A DNA stretch of 64,000 nt from Thermicanus aegyptius DSM 12793 (lineage in GTDB: Bacteria; Bacillota; Bacilli; Thermicanales; Thermicanaceae): contig NZ_KI783301.1 of assembly GCF_000510645.1 (NCBI RefSeq), positions 2,549,151 through 2,613,150 on the forward strand, read 5' to 3'. Numbering within the stretch: the first letter of the stretch is position 1; each line of letters starts with the position of its first letter. The notes below the pieces were generated by a model. That model did no database searches and was not told the DNA's origin. It saw nothing but the letters and a program-made list of their open reading frames with translations. Shown one piece after another: positions 16,969-26,886 of this stretch. Position numbers and translations under genes: made by a program.

Positions 16969-18414
16969 TTAGATTTGATCTTTCTTTGCCCGCTGGGCCG
17001 GCAGGCGAATCGTCACCTGGGTGCCCACCCCTTCTTCGCTTTGTACGATGAAATCTCCCTGATGCTGATCAACGATCCACTTCGCGATGGGAAGCCCCAG
17101 TCCTGTTCCGCTCTTTTCAAGGGCGTTCTTTCCCCTGTAGAAACGGCGAAAGAGATGTGGAAGATCTTCTTTCGGAATGCCGATCCCGGTGTCTTCTACC
17201 GTGGCGAAAAAGAGGCTTCCTTCTCCTCCCCTCTCTTCCTTTCCCAGAACCAATCGTACTTCCCCCGCCTCCGTATATTTAAAGGCATTCTCCGCCAGGA
17301 TGATGAAGAGCTGGTTCAGGTAATCCCTGTTTCCATCTATAATAAGATCTGTTACCCCCTCCATCCCTTCGACCCGTAAAGGAACCTCCGTCTTCTGAAA
17401 ACGTTCCAACTGAGGGATCAGATCGTTCAACCAATCCCCGACGGGAATCTTCTCCTTCTTCACCTGGTAACCGGCATCCGCCCGGGCCAAAGAGAGAAGG
17501 TTTTGGATCAAGCGCATCATCCGATCCACATCCTGGCCCATTTCCTCCAAGACCTCTTCCCCCACCTCCGGATGTTCTTTTAGTGTTTTCCGCAGGAAAT
17601 CGAGATTTCCCTTCACCGCCGTGAGCGGGGTGCGAAGCTCATGGCTGGCATCGGAGACGAAACGCTTCTGCATCTGATACGATTCTTCCAGTTCCTGATA
17701 GGCCTTATCGATGCGGCCCAGCATCAGGTTGGTCTGCTCTACCAATTTCCCAATCTCATCGGGAGGACCGTTATAATCGATGCGCCGGCGGAGATCCTCT
17801 CCCTCCTGAATCTCCGACGTGGTCCGGATCACCTCTCCGATCGGGCGAAGCACCCTTTTCGCCAACGCCCAGGCGGTGCTACTTACGATAAAAATGGTAA
17901 TGAACGCCCCCCCTAAAAGAATAAGACGAAGGTTTCGCAATGTCTCCTCCAAGGGTTCCAAAGATCCGGCCACCTGTAATAAGCCGATGATCTGCTCCTG
18001 ATAAACGATGGGAACGTTATAAATACGCAAGGAATGCCCGGAAAGTTGCAATGTCTCATAAACCGATTTTCCCGTTACCACCGCTCTGAGGGTATCCTGA
18101 TGGATCGGGAGAACATTTCTGGAGAGGGAAGCGGAGCGGGCAACCAGTCTTCCCTCCTTATCCACCACCTGGATGAAGGTATTGGGAGCGGCGAAAATAT
18201 CAATATCGGGCAGAACCGCCTGTTGCAAAGGAAAGAAAAATGAATCCACAATCCGGATGGAACGGATCACTTCACGGCTCGTCTGAGCCAGATTCTGATC
18301 GAACCGATTCATCTCCCACTGGGTAAAGAACAGATATAAAAAGAAGCCAAGTACAAAGAAAATGACGGTGATGATGCTGCTGAACCATAAAGTGATCCGC
18401 CAGCGAATGGTCAA
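16969..18414 (-). CDS. Sensor histidine kinase (two-component system)
   Basis: This membrane kinase of 481 residues has TM1 at about 8-30, an extracytoplasmic sensor of about 130 residues, TM2 at about 160-182 and HAMP. The H-box is SDASHELRTPL, and the HATPase_c domain has an N box (LAENAFKY), DTGIGIP, a short F box and GTGLGLPIA. It is a classical HPK1-type kinase paired with the OmpR-type regulator 21 bases upstream. The sensor could be of the single-Cache or CHASE type but carries no clear motif. The neighbours (HtrA upstream, ABC exporter downstream) suggest a role in envelope stress, which is inference. Confidence 0.93.
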   Translation of the reverse strand: MTIRWRITLWFSSIITVIFFVLGFFLYLFFTQWEMNRFDQNLAQTSREVIRSIRIVDSFFFPLQQAVLPDIDIFAAPNTFIQVVDKEGRLVARSASLSRNVLPIHQDTLRAVVTGKSVYETLQLSGHSLRIYNVPIVYQEQIIGLLQVAGSLEPLEETLRNLRLILLGGAFITIFIVSSTAWALAKRVLRPIGEVIRTTSEIQEGEDLRRRIDYNGPPDEIGKLVEQTNLMLGRIDKAYQELEESYQMQKRFVSDASHELRTPLTAVKGNLDFLRKTLKEHPEVGEEVLEEMGQDVDRMMRLIQNLLSLARADAGYQVKKEKIPVGDWLNDLIPQLERFQKTEVPLRVEGMEGVTDLIIDGNRDYLNQLFIILAENAFKYTEAGEVRLVLGKEERGGEGSLFFATVEDTGIGIPKEDLPHLFRRFYRGKNALEKSGTGLGLPIAKWIVDQHQGDFIVQSEEGVGTQVTIRLPAQRAKKDQI

Positions 18415-18435
18415 CTCTTTTCCCTCCCTTCAACC

Positions 18436-19122
18436 CTACTCTTCCCGAAGAACATAACCGACACCCCGAATCGTTTGAATGATCCGCTTTTCGCCACCTT
18501 CCTCCAATTTTTGGCGAAGATTGGCAATATATACCTCCAATACATTTGATTCCTGATCGGCTTCCAACCCCCATATCTGTTCGATCAATTGCTCTTTGCT
18601 CAACACCTGATTCGGGTGCTTTAAGAAAAGAAAAAGGAGATCAAATTCTTTTCCTTTCAGGTTTAGAGGACGGCCCTCTCTCCAAGCCTTTCTCGCCTCC
18701 GGGTTTAGTTCAATTCCCTTATAATGAAGAAGAGATGCTTCCTCTCGTTGGCGCTGACTGCGGCGAAGGAGGGCACGAATCCGTGCCAACAGCTCCTCCA
18801 GCTCAAAGGGTTTCACCACATAGTCATCGGCACCTAAATCAAATCCCTGCACCCTGCTTTCCAGTTCATCTTTTGCCGTAAGCATTAAAATCGGGAGATC
18901 CAGATCCCTCCTCCTCACCTCGGTACATACCTCCCACCCGTCCCGCTTCGGCAACATTAAATCAAGGAGAAGAAGATCCGGCTCTCCCCCTTTGATCATC
19001 TGCAGCGCCTCTTCTCCGTCCGCCGCCTCCACCACCTCGTAGCCTTCAAACTGCAATGCCCTGCGAAGCATGGAGCGGATGTGAAGATCATCATCCACGA
19101 TCAAAATTTTCTCCTTCCGCAT
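18436..19122 (-). CDS. OmpR/PhoB-family response regulator
   Basis: This 228-residue regulator has a receiver domain with acidic pocket DDD near residue 9, phospho-acceptor Asp in LLLLDLMLPK near residue 52, and Lys in VVKPFELEEL. The C-terminal winged helix has the typical TIRGVGYVL end. It is transcribed with the downstream histidine kinase. ATG 19122 follows AGGAAGGGG; an in-frame ATG at 19137 precedes that site. Probable targets are htrA and the ABC exporter, by position only. Confidence 0.94.
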   Translation of the reverse strand: MRKEKILIVDDDLHIRSMLRRALQFEGYEVVEAADGEEALQMIKGGEPDLLLLDLMLPKRDGWEVCTEVRRRDLDLPILMLTAKDELESRVQGFDLGADDYVVKPFELEELLARIRALLRRSQRQREEASLLHYKGIELNPEARKAWREGRPLNLKGKEFDLLFLFLKHPNQVLSKEQLIEQIWGLEADQESNVLEVYIANLRQKLEEGGEKRIIQTIRGVGYVLREE

Positions 19123-19221
19123 ATCCCCTTCCTCCATTCTCCCTTTATCTTACCATACCTTCTCTTTACTGCCATGGAGTAGAGGGAAAAGCATAACAGA
19201 CAGGCTTCATCATAAAGATGT

Positions 19222-19273
19222 AAAAAAGAAGGCAAGCTGCCCTGAGAATTCTTTCTCTTCAGCATCTTGCCTT
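19222..19273 (-). terminator. Terminator after htrA
   Basis: On the minus strand AAGGCAAG pairs with CTTGCCTT around an internal AGAGAA/TTCTC helix, followed by CTTTTTT. Confidence 0.7.
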
Positions 19274-19318
19274 GTACCCCATACCCCGTTTAGAAGAAAT
19301 CGAACCGGCCTCGATCTT

Positions 19319-20467
19319 TTAATTATAGCTCTTTTCACCCACTCGAACGGTAATCGTCTTTAAGGTTCCTCCCCGGTTGATGAGGAAATTCTTTACGTCC
19401 CCCACCTTCGCCTTGGAGATGATATCAACCAACTGTTGACTGGTTTCCACCTTTTGCCGATCAATTTCTACGACCACATCTCCCTGCTGTAAACCCGCCT
19501 TTTCTGCCGGGCTGTTGCTGAAGACCTGGGCGATCAGGACACCCTTATCAATAGTTAGGCCAAGATAGCTGGATAGATCTTTCGTCAAATCCTGCACCCC
19601 TACACCGATCCAGGGATGGGAAACCTTCCCCTTCGTAATCAGATCATCCAATACACTCTTCGCCGTGTTGATGGGAATGGCGAAACCAAGACCTTGCCCT
19701 TGGGCATTGATCGCCGTATTGATGCCGATCACCTCTCCTTTAAGGTTGAGAAGAGGACCGCCGCTATTCCCGGGATTGATGGAGGCATCGGTTTGCAAGA
19801 GGTTTTTGAAGTTCTGGCCATTGATGGTGAGCGGACGCCCTTTCGCGCTAATCACCCCGACGGTTACGGTGTGATCCAGTCCGTAGGGATTCCCGATGGC
19901 AACGCTCCATTCACCCACCTGAATGGCATCGGAATCCCCCAATTTCAGGTAAGGGAGCTTCCCGTTTGAATTGATTTTAATCACGGCCAGATCCAATTCC
20001 GGATCCCGCCCGACCAACTTTGCCGTGATCGGTTTATCTTCTCCGGACATAAAGACCTGAATCGTATCGGCCTGGTCGATCACATGGTTATTGGTGAGAA
20101 TATACCCGTCTTGATTGATGATGAAGCCTGATCCCAACGCTGAAGTTTGTCGTTGACTGGGAATGTCAAAGGGGAGATCGAAAAATTGGCGAAACGGATC
20201 GTTAAAGGACTGGTTCTGCCGAATCGTGGTGGTGGTTTCAATTCTCACCACGGCGGGTCCGGCTTGTTTCACCATCTCGGCGATAATATTGTCCGATGTG
20301 ATAGGAAGATTTACCGGTGCGGATGCGGTAGTCGCATTTGTCGCGCTTCCAGGGTCGGCATACGCTTTACTCCCATTAAAATATTGATTGTTTTGCGAAG
20401 TGGCCCAGATCCCACCCATGAGCAATACTCCTGCCAAGAAGGCCAAGAAGAGATTACGCATCTTCAT
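19319..20467 (-). CDS. HtrA/DegP-type serine protease with PDZ domain
   Basis: This membrane-anchored or secreted quality-control protease of 382 residues degrades misfolded exported proteins. An N-terminal hydrophobic segment (about 5-23) is followed by a trypsin-like domain whose catalytic triad is visible: TNNHVI (His), DLAVIKI (Asp) and GNSGGPL (Ser). One PDZ domain covers about residues 285-375 (NSPAEKAGLQQGDVV). The start has AAGGAGTG upstream. It is similar in layout to the Bacillus HtrA/HtrB proteases, which respond to secretion stress through a CssRS-type system; the adjacent two-component pair may play that role, but this is inference. Confidence 0.93.
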   Translation of the reverse strand: MKMRNLFLAFLAGVLLMGGIWATSQNNQYFNGSKAYADPGSATNATTASAPVNLPITSDNIIAEMVKQAGPAVVRIETTTTIRQNQSFNDPFRQFFDLPFDIPSQRQTSALGSGFIINQDGYILTNNHVIDQADTIQVFMSGEDKPITAKLVGRDPELDLAVIKINSNGKLPYLKLGDSDAIQVGEWSVAIGNPYGLDHTVTVGVISAKGRPLTINGQNFKNLLQTDASINPGNSGGPLLNLKGEVIGINTAINAQGQGLGFAIPINTAKSVLDDLITKGKVSHPWIGVGVQDLTKDLSSYLGLTIDKGVLIAQVFSNSPAEKAGLQQGDVVVEIDRQKVETSQQLVDIISKAKVGDVKNFLINRGGTLKTITVRVGEKSYN

Positions 20468-20593
20468 CTTTCATCACTCCTTCTGAGTTCATTCTTTCTA
20501 GATCTCATCCATCTTTATTAAAATAAACCTTCCTTAAAAAACTCTGAAATAAATGTGACATATTTGTGAACGAGAAGGGAAAGGATGTTAAAA

Positions 20594-21646
20594 ATGGTTA
20601 AAAAAGTATTTTTACAGCGGTGGATACGGATCTACCAGGTGGCCGCCACCTATATAGGCACGGTCGTAGGGGCGGGATTTGCCACAGGCCAGGAAATCTT
20701 TCAATTTTTCACCCGGAACGGTGCATTGGGCACCCTGGCCATTCTTCTTAGCACCCTCCTCTTCATTGGCATCGGATATAAAACGATGACGATCGCTAAA
20801 TTGGAACGATGTTACTCTTATCAAGAATTTCATGTGCACCTGTTTGGACCCAAAGGAAGCCTCTTCTTTAACCTGATGATTCCTTTTCTTCTTTTAGGCG
20901 GGAGCGGCGTGATGCTTTCCGGTATGGGGGCTCTTTTTGAAGAACAGTTTCACCTCCCCAGACAAATAGGAATCCTTCTTGCCATGCTCCTCGTCATCCT
21001 CATTGTGCTGAAGGGATTAAAAGGTGTGCTGTGGGTAAACGGTCTTTTTGCCCCCTTTATCCTCTTTATGATCTCCTTGCTTGGCCTACATCTGCTGCTC
21101 GAGCCTCCTTCCTTTCCCGCAACACTTGATCCGTGGAATTTTCGATGGATCTTGTCCGCTATCCTCTACACAGGACTTAATCTCATCCTTTCCCAGGCGG
21201 TCCTCGTCCCTTTAGGAAAAGAGACGGAAGATGCTTCGATCCTTTTATGGGGCAGCCTCTTCGGGGGAGGGGGACTGGGATTGATGCTTTTGATTGGTCA
21301 TGAGGTGATGCTCCGTCATCAAAACCTGATTCAACAGGCGGAAATCCCCTTGGGAACGATACTCCATTTCCTCTTTCCCTGGGCTTTTGTTCTTTATTCC
21401 TTGGTCATTCTGGTTGAAATCTTAACCACGTTGGTGGGAAATACCTTTGGCATCATGCGCCAGGCAGAATCCATCGCTTCTCTGCCCCCTCTTCCTTCCC
21501 TTTTGCTCGTCTTGTTGGGAGCTTACCTCATCAGCCACTGGGGATTCCGCATGTTGGTAAGTTCCCTTTATCCATTCATCGGCGGGCTTGGGATTCTTTA
21601 TATCGTTCGCATCATTTTTTACCCAATTCTCCCAAATAAGAAATGA
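20594..21646 (+). CDS. YkvI-family membrane protein
   Basis: This 350-residue polytopic protein has about ten hydrophobic segments. The first helix carries GTVVGAGFATGQEIFQFF, typical of the YkvI group of Bacillus, which is distantly related to amino-acid/polyamine and spore-germinant (GerAB-like) transporters. The unwound glycine-rich motif in TM1 suggests an APC-fold transporter, but no substrate is known. ATG 20594 is eight bases after AAAGGA; ATG 20585 overlaps that site. The gene stands alone, divergent from htrA. Confidence 0.8.
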   Translation: MVKKVFLQRWIRIYQVAATYIGTVVGAGFATGQEIFQFFTRNGALGTLAILLSTLLFIGIGYKTMTIAKLERCYSYQEFHVHLFGPKGSLFFNLMIPFLLLGGSGVMLSGMGALFEEQFHLPRQIGILLAMLLVILIVLKGLKGVLWVNGLFAPFILFMISLLGLHLLLEPPSFPATLDPWNFRWILSAILYTGLNLILSQAVLVPLGKETEDASILLWGSLFGGGGLGLMLLIGHEVMLRHQNLIQQAEIPLGTILHFLFPWAFVLYSLVILVEILTTLVGNTFGIMRQAESIASLPPLPSLLLVLLGAYLISHWGFRMLVSSLYPFIGGLGILYIVRIIFYPILPNKK

Positions 21647-21693
21647 AAAAGAGCCGTCCCGGACCCCGCCTTTCGATCATCTAGCCTCGTTTT

Positions 21694-21726
21694 AAAAAAA
21701 GAAACCCTCTCTCATCCTGAAGAGGG
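21694..21726 (-). terminator. Terminator after uppP
   Basis: On the minus strand CCCTCT and AGAGGG flank a ten-base loop, followed by TTTCTTTTTTT. Confidence 0.7.
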
Positions 21727-21775
21727 CAAACGACCTTATGTGTCATTAGAGAATCCATAGATACAAGCCGGATCA

Positions 21776-22564
21776 TTAGAAATAGAGATAATAGAAGAGG
21801 ACCCCGGCCAAAAGAATGCGGTATATGGCGAAGGGAATTAGTTTTAACCGGTTGAGCACCTTCAAAAAAGTAACCACCGCCAGCATCGCCACGACAAAGG
21901 CGGTCACAAATCCAATCGCAAAGACGCCGAAATCCTGCGGGTGCAATACATCTAGATTCTTGATGAGATCAAATCCGGTTGTCCCGAACATGATCGGAAC
22001 GGCGACAAGGAAGGAGAATTCGGCCGCCGTCTTATAACTGGCCCCGAGAAGTAGCCCTCCGGAGATGGTCGCCCCTGCGCGGGAGAAGCCGGGCCATAGG
22101 GCGAGTGTCTGAAATAGACCGATCAAAAAAGCCTGCCGGTATGTAAGCTGATCCAGGCTTTCCGCCGTCACTTTTCGCTTCGCCAGTTGGGCGGCAATCA
22201 TTAAAATGGCTCCTGCCAACAGGGCAAAAACCACCACATAAGGGGAGAAAAGGGTTTTGATCCAATCATAAAAGACAAAACCGAGAACAGCGGCGGGGAG
22301 AATGCCCAAGAAGATATGGAGGAGATTCAACCCTTTTTTCTGAAATTGGGCCAGCGTCAAAAAGGAATAGAAGCGATGGCGATACAAGACCGCGATCGCC
22401 AAAATGGAGCCTAATTGGATAAAGACCTCAAAGATCTTCGCCGTTTCCCCCGTAAAACCAAGCCAACTTCCAACTAAGATTAAATGACCTGTGGAAGAGA
22501 TGGGCAAGTATTCCGTTAAGCCCTCTACAATCCCCATGATCAGGGCAATCAGGTTTAAATCCAT
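21776..22564 (-). CDS. uppP: Undecaprenyl-diphosphatase (BacA/UppP)
   Basis: This integral membrane enzyme of 262 residues recycles undecaprenyl pyrophosphate to the monophosphate carrier for cell-wall synthesis and gives bacitracin resistance. Signature segments are present: GIVEGLTEYLPISSTGHLIL at residues 11-30 and the later PGFSRAGATISGGLLLG, both lining the active site. ATG 22564 follows AAAGGAG; upstream in-frame starts lack a site. It appears monocistronic, with the wrbA terminator separating it from the genes upstream. Confidence 0.95.
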   Translation of the reverse strand: MDLNLIALIMGIVEGLTEYLPISSTGHLILVGSWLGFTGETAKIFEVFIQLGSILAIAVLYRHRFYSFLTLAQFQKKGLNLLHIFLGILPAAVLGFVFYDWIKTLFSPYVVVFALLAGAILMIAAQLAKRKVTAESLDQLTYRQAFLIGLFQTLALWPGFSRAGATISGGLLLGASYKTAAEFSFLVAVPIMFGTTGFDLIKNLDVLHPQDFGVFAIGFVTAFVVAMLAVVTFLKVLNRLKLIPFAIYRILLAGVLFYYLYF

Positions 22565-22713
22565 CGGTTTCTCTCCTTTCATTGCAACAGACAAGGTTAA
22601 GTATACCATAGAAAAGGAGAGAATATCTTTTTCTCATCCATTTTTTATCTTTCACCGTCTCCTTTAGATATCGAATCCTCTCCGGGGGTTCGTACCAAGG
22701 CATTTTACACCAT

Positions 22714-22734
22714 AAAAAAAGGGGCTTACGCCCC
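22714..22734 (-). terminator. Terminator after wrbA
   Basis: GGGGC-GTAA-GCCCC followed by seven T on the minus strand. Confidence 0.8.
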
Positions 22735-22757
22735 TTCTTGCCCATGAATCTCTTGAT

Positions 22758-23372
22758 TTACTTTCCCAGGCCCTTTTTGACCCACTCGGCCACCGTAAGC
22801 AAGCGTTTCGTTTGGTGCTTCACCGCTTGCTCCACATCTTCGATCATCTTCCCGTTCTGATCGACGGAGACGCTGGTCCCATACGGATTGCCTCCCGCTG
22901 CGAAGATGGACGAATCGGTGTATCCGGGCGTCACGACGATCGCCCCCCAGTGATACATCGTGGTATAGAGGGAAAGGATGGTGGCCTCTTGCCCGCCATG
23001 GGGGTTTTGCGCCGATGTCATGGCGCTTACCACTTTGTTTACGGTCTTCCCCTGCGCCCAAAGGCCCCCCGTCGTATCGAGGAATTGCTTCATTTGTGAA
23101 GCCATATTGCCGAACCGGGTCGGTACGCTGAAGAGGATGGCGTCCGCCCATTCCAGATCATCGGTGGTTGCGGTGGGCACGTCCCGCGTGGCTTCAAGAT
23201 GAGCTTTCCAGGCGGGATTTTGTTCAATCGCCGCAGGAGGGGCCAGCTCAGGAACTTTTAACACTTTCACTTCCGCCCCGGCCTCCTTGCCGGCTTCCGC
23301 TGCCCATTGGGCTAACTGATAATTGGTTCCTGTGGAACTGTAGTAGACGATGGCAAGTTTTACGGACATCAT
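22758..23372 (-). CDS. wrbA: NAD(P)H:quinone oxidoreductase, WrbA type
   Basis: This flavodoxin-fold quinone reductase of 204 residues protects against quinone redox cycling. The FMN phosphate loop [12 protein letters not shown] lies near residue 10, the flavin-contact [18 protein letters not shown] is near residue 82, and the [18 protein letters not shown] segment near residue 122 is typical of WrbA. It starts with two ATG codons behind AAAGGAGAG. It is 24 bases downstream of a pirin gene, and both follow a strong promoter with a palindrome, which suggests a redox- or quinone-responsive operon. Confidence 0.94.
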   Translation of the reverse strand: MMSVKLAIVYYSSTGTNYQLAQWAAEAGKEAGAEVKVLKVPELAPPAAIEQNPAWKAHLEATRDVPTATTDDLEWADAILFSVPTRFGNMASQMKQFLDTTGGLWAQGKTVNKVVSAMTSAQNPHGGQEATILSLYTTMYHWGAIVVTPGYTDSSIFAAGGNPYGTSVSVDQNGKMIEDVEQAVKHQTKRLLTVAEWVKKGLGK

Positions 23373-23396
23373 GAATCTCTCCTTTTTTCATTTTCA

Positions 23397-24143
23397 TTAA
23401 TCAACAAAGCTGCCTCGAAAAACGGGACGTTCCCCGATCGGCTGCCCGGCAATCAAGACAAAGCGGAGATCCTCCTCCGCCACGACGCTCAGGCCGCCAT
23501 TCTCCGCAGCCCTTTCCGGAATAAGAACCTCTCCCGCCGTACCGGGGAACCGGTTCCCCCCAAAACTTCCCGTACCCTCCAGTATGTAGATCAAGGGTTG
23601 GAATCCTCCAGGAATGGGAAAAAGGCCTTTTTTCCCTTGTGATATCGCAATATCGTAGTAGACCATCGACTGTACAATGCGAACGGGGGAGCCTTCCCCC
23701 ACCAGCGTTCGGACCCGGATTCCATCCGACTCTCTTTCGGGAATCTCTTCCCTCTTCACATCCTGGTAGCTGGGTTCCATCCCTTTCAATCTGCGCTCCA
23801 GATTGATCCACAGCTGAATCCCGCTGTTTATTCCCTCGAAGGCAGGAAATTCCGAGTGAACAATCCCGCGCCCTGCGGTAATTCTCTGCAGTCCTCCCGC
23901 CTGAATGATCCCTTCATTCCCCGCACTATCCGCATGCTTAAACGCACCTTCAAGCATATAGGTGATAATCTCAAATCCCCGATGGGGATGATCGGGAAAC
24001 CCCGCCCTTTGATCCAGGGAAAAGTGGTCCATCATGAGAAAGGGATCGACGTAGGATAGGTTGTGCGTCGGCATGATCCGTTTTAAGGCCGCATTCTCCC
24101 CATCCACCGTATGGACGGGCAACGCTTTTTTTAGAATGTCCAA
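23397..24143 (-). CDS. Pirin family protein (quercetin 2,3-dioxygenase-like)
   Basis: This bicupin protein of 248 residues has the metal-binding HPHRGFEIITYMLEG motif (residues 52-66) and RGIVHSEF; the C-terminal cupin is less conserved. Bacterial pirins bind iron and some oxidise quercetin-like flavonoids. It is the first gene of a pair with wrbA. The promoter at 24199-24227 has TTGACA-17-TATACT, with a palindrome overlapping the -10. The pairing with a quinone reductase fits detoxification of aromatic or quinone compounds, by inference. Confidence 0.9.
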   Translation of the reverse strand: MDILKKALPVHTVDGENAALKRIMPTHNLSYVDPFLMMDHFSLDQRAGFPDHPHRGFEIITYMLEGAFKHADSAGNEGIIQAGGLQRITAGRGIVHSEFPAFEGINSGIQLWINLERRLKGMEPSYQDVKREEIPERESDGIRVRTLVGEGSPVRIVQSMVYYDIAISQGKKGLFPIPGGFQPLIYILEGTGSFGGNRFPGTAGEVLIPERAAENGGLSVVAEEDLRFVLIAGQPIGERPVFRGSFVD

Positions 24144-24188
24144 AAATCCACCTCCCTTCGATTCGCATATAACTTAATTATTTGTATC

Positions 24189-24227
24189 TACTAACGTAAG
24201 TATAGTTTAGTCTCCCATCTATGTCAA
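24189..24227 (-). promoter_or_regulatory. Sigma-A promoter with palindromic operator for pirin-wrbA
   Basis: On the minus strand TTGACA (24222-24227) and TATACT (24199-24204) are 17 bases apart. A near-perfect palindrome, TACTTACGTTAGTA (24189-24202), overlaps the -10 and the transcript start, as expected for a repressor site. Its TACT...AGTA ends resemble DUF24/HxlR-type (YodB-like) operators of quinone-stress genes, although the spacing differs. Confidence 0.65.
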
Positions 24228-24263
24228 CAGACCAAGAGAAAAAGGTTTGAGTGCTCGACACAG

Positions 24264-24313
24264 CGTGGTACAAGCTTCCATGCCGATATTCGGTATAAAA
24301 AGGCCATACCACG
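24264..24313. other. Non-coding stretch with a long inverted repeat
   Basis: CGTGGTA (24264-24270) and TACCACG (24307-24313) could close a stem around a smaller CCGATATTCGG hairpin. It lies between the pirin promoter and the aldo/keto reductase terminator, and no gene was seen in it. Confidence 0.3.
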
Positions 24314-24356
24314 ATCTAGGATCTTCCGCCGGATTCGAAAGCTTCTATCGACAAAC

Positions 24357-24391
24357 AGGATAAAAGGAGCCCGGGGGCTCCTTTTTATCCT
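24357..24391 (-). terminator. Strong terminator after aldo/keto reductase
   Basis: An almost perfect palindrome, AGGATAAAAGGAGCCC with GGGCTCCTTTTTATCCT; the T run on the minus strand is inside the stem. Confidence 0.7.
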
Positions 24392-24426
24392 GTGAATCCA
24401 TCCATGATTTTATGCCCGGGTCCCGT

Positions 24427-25257
24427 TTAAAAATCAAAATGATCCGGATCCGGTCCGATTCGTCGGTTAATGTTCATGCCATCCAAACGTTCCATATCCT
24501 CTGCGGAAAGTTGAAAGTCGAAAATATCGGCATTCTCTTTGATCCGCTGAGGGTTCACAGATTTCGGGATCGTGACCACTTCGTGCTGCAGATCCCAGCG
24601 CAGGACGATTTGCGCCGGGGTTTTGTTATATTTACGCTCAAGTTCCACAATCGTCGGATGATCGAGGATTTGTCCCCTGGCGAGAGGGCTCCATGCTTCC
24701 AGTTGGATCCCGTTTTCCCGGCAAAACGTATGTAACTCCTTTTGTGTCAAATAGGGATGATACTCCACCTGGTTTACGGCAGGTTTAACCTCACAGTCTT
24801 CCAGCACATCCTGCAGGTGATGAATCTGAAAATTGCTTACGCCGATGGCACGGACCCATCCATCCTTATATAACTTTTCGAGAGCTTTCCAGGTCTCTTT
24901 ATATTTCCCCTTGACCGGCCAGTGAATCAGATAGAGGTCGATATACTCCAGACCCAGTTTGCGGCGACTTTCTTCAAAGGCTTGAAGGGTGGATTCGTAC
25001 CCCTGCTGGGAATTCCAAACCTTGGTGGTCACAAAAATCTCTTCCCGAGGGACTCCCGATTCCTTGATGCCTCTCCCCACACCCCTTTCGTTTTCATAGA
25101 AGGCTGCGGTATCGATGCTGCGATAGCCCGTCTCTAAAGCAGATTTCACCGCGCCCACCACCTCGTCGCCTTCCCTGGCCTTGTATACGCCAAGACCCAA
25201 CCAGGGCATCTTCACCCCGTTGTTCAAAATCGTGCAATCGGAAATGTGCTCGGGCAT
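24427..25257 (-). CDS. Aldo/keto reductase (YvgN / 2,5-diketo-gluconate reductase group)
   Basis: This NADPH-dependent carbonyl reductase of 276 residues has a TIM-barrel fold. The catalytic tetrad is readable: D48 in YRSIDTA, Y53 in FYENE, K78 in VTTKVW and H111 in YLIHWP. The NADPH loop [13 protein letters not shown] is near the C-terminus. Members reduce methylglyoxal, diketogluconate and other aldehydes; the substrate cannot be fixed from sequence. It starts with AAAGGAGATTG upstream and is a single-gene unit with its own terminator. Confidence 0.93.
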   Translation of the reverse strand: MPEHISDCTILNNGVKMPWLGLGVYKAREGDEVVGAVKSALETGYRSIDTAAFYENERGVGRGIKESGVPREEIFVTTKVWNSQQGYESTLQAFEESRRKLGLEYIDLYLIHWPVKGKYKETWKALEKLYKDGWVRAIGVSNFQIHHLQDVLEDCEVKPAVNQVEYHPYLTQKELHTFCRENGIQLEAWSPLARGQILDHPTIVELERKYNKTPAQIVLRWDLQHEVVTIPKSVNPQRIKENADIFDFQLSAEDMERLDGMNINRRIGPDPDHFDF

Positions 25258-25457
25258 GTGGACAATCTCCTTTCGGGTAGGTTTTCATCCATTGGATATC
25301 ATCATTTTACCATAGGAAGGCCTGTCCTCTCATGTGGGAGAGTGATTCTTCCAACCTTCCTTGACGGAGGTCATTCAGGAAATGCGAATCTCCCCTCTTT
25401 TCTGAGGTGAATGAACCGAATTTTTTTTCCCACCGGTCGATAGTAAAAGAGGGGGAT

Positions 25458-26882
25458 TCAATAAAATTTTCTCGAGTTCTTCTTCCCGTCGTAGGTGAAG
25501 AGGACTTCTTTGTTTTCGATCACCGTTTTCAGGTGAACCGGCCTTCCCCAGAGGGTGTAGACATAGGGAAGGGTTTTTTCTATATATTTCACATCCAGTT
25601 CCAGATCTTCGTAGTAGTGGGCGAGGAGGAGCTCCCCGTTCCGGTTGTAATCCCCATCCTCCACCGCGATGTAGGGGAAACCTCCATTCACCCTGGATGC
25701 CACGAGGAGGTCCCGGACGTTTTCCCAGTTCTTATCCGTGATCGTCCATTCACTCCCCTGTTTCGCGTAAATGTAGAGGTCCATCTCCTCCACCAAATCT
25801 TTGGTCAGGTAATTGCGCAGGAAGGAGAGATCGGAATCCAGTTCCCGTACTTCAAAGATCTTTTGCCTTCCTTTCCCCGGGAGGCGGTGAAACCGCCTCC
25901 GCTCCTCTTCGCTGGGATGGTCCCATCGCCTCTCGATGTCCTCGTAGATTTTAAGACCCAGGTGGTAGGGATTCAGATGATGGAGGGAGGGCTGTACCAC
26001 ACCAGCGTTCAGTTTCGCATACTCAATGGTCTCCGCCTCGGTGAGATCCATCTCCCGGAGGATGCGTTGATGCCAGTAGGAGGCCCACCCTTCATTCATG
26101 ATCTTCGTTTCCAATTGGGGCCAGAAATAGAGCATCTCATCATGGAGGATGGTGAGGATATCCCTCTGCCAGGGCTCCAGAACCGAACTAAATTCCTCAA
26201 TGAAGAGGACGAGATCCTTTTCCGGTTTTGGAGGAATTTTGGCACGGACAAGAGGAAAAGGGCTCTCTGCTTCCTTCTTTTCGGTTTCATCAAGTCCCCA
26301 TAGATCTTCATAAGGACTTCGTCTTTTTCTCTCTTTCTTTGGCTCTTCCAAAGGTACATCCTTCCAGGATAGGCGCGGGGTGGTAAGGGAGGGGTCCACA
26401 TGCTCCTGTATGCTTATGGCGGCATCCAGGAATTCCTCCACCCTTTTCCTCCCATACTGGATCTCGTACCGGCGGATCCGTTCCGCACTGGCCGCCATGC
26501 TTTCTACCATCTGGCGGTTGGTGTTTCGGAAGCGGAGATTGTTCTTGAAGAAATCGGAATGGGCGAGGACATGGGCGACGATCAATTTATTCTGGATGAG
26601 GGAGTTTCCTTCCAGGAGAAAGGCGTAGCTGGGATCGGAGTTGATGATGAGTTCATAGATCTTGGAGAGACCCAGATCATATTGCAGCTTCATCCTGTGA
26701 AAGGCCTTTCCGAAGCTCCAGTGGGAAAAGCGGGTCGGCATCCCATAGGCGCCGAAGGTGTAAAGAATATCCGCCGGAACGATCTCGTACCGCATGGGAA
26801 AGAAATCAAGGCCGAACCCCCTGGCGATCTCCATGATCTCCTCAATCGCCCGACGTAGTTTCACGCGTTCCTCTTCTTTCAC
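25458..26882 (-). CDS. spoVR: SpoVR family protein
   Basis: This soluble protein of up to 474 residues is involved in spore cortex formation in Bacillus; enterobacterial YcgB is its homologue. The characteristic blocks [36 protein letters not shown] and [13 protein letters not shown] are present. It is the last gene of a prkA-yhbH-spoVR run, four bases after yhbH. The GTG at 26882 abuts the AGGAGG site, while a second GTG at 26864 has AAGAGG five bases upstream; either may be used. The molecular function of the family is not established. Confidence 0.93.
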   Translation of the reverse strand: MKEEERVKLRRAIEEIMEIARGFGLDFFPMRYEIVPADILYTFGAYGMPTRFSHWSFGKAFHRMKLQYDLGLSKIYELIINSDPSYAFLLEGNSLIQNKLIVAHVLAHSDFFKNNLRFRNTNRQMVESMAASAERIRRYEIQYGRKRVEEFLDAAISIQEHVDPSLTTPRLSWKDVPLEEPKKERKRRSPYEDLWGLDETEKKEAESPFPLVRAKIPPKPEKDLVLFIEEFSSVLEPWQRDILTILHDEMLYFWPQLETKIMNEGWASYWHQRILREMDLTEAETIEYAKLNAGVVQPSLHHLNPYHLGLKIYEDIERRWDHPSEEERRRFHRLPGKGRQKIFEVRELDSDLSFLRNYLTKDLVEEMDLYIYAKQGSEWTITDKNWENVRDLLVASRVNGGFPYIAVEDGDYNRNGELLLAHYYEDLELDVKYIEKTLPYVYTLWGRPVHLKTVIENKEVLFTYDGKKNSRKFY

Positions 26883-26886
26883 CTCC

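Noticed and set aside
25407-26303. Plus-strand open frame (298 codons) opposite spoVR
   Set aside because: SpoVR conserved blocks cover the minus strand here; the plus frame is a shadow.
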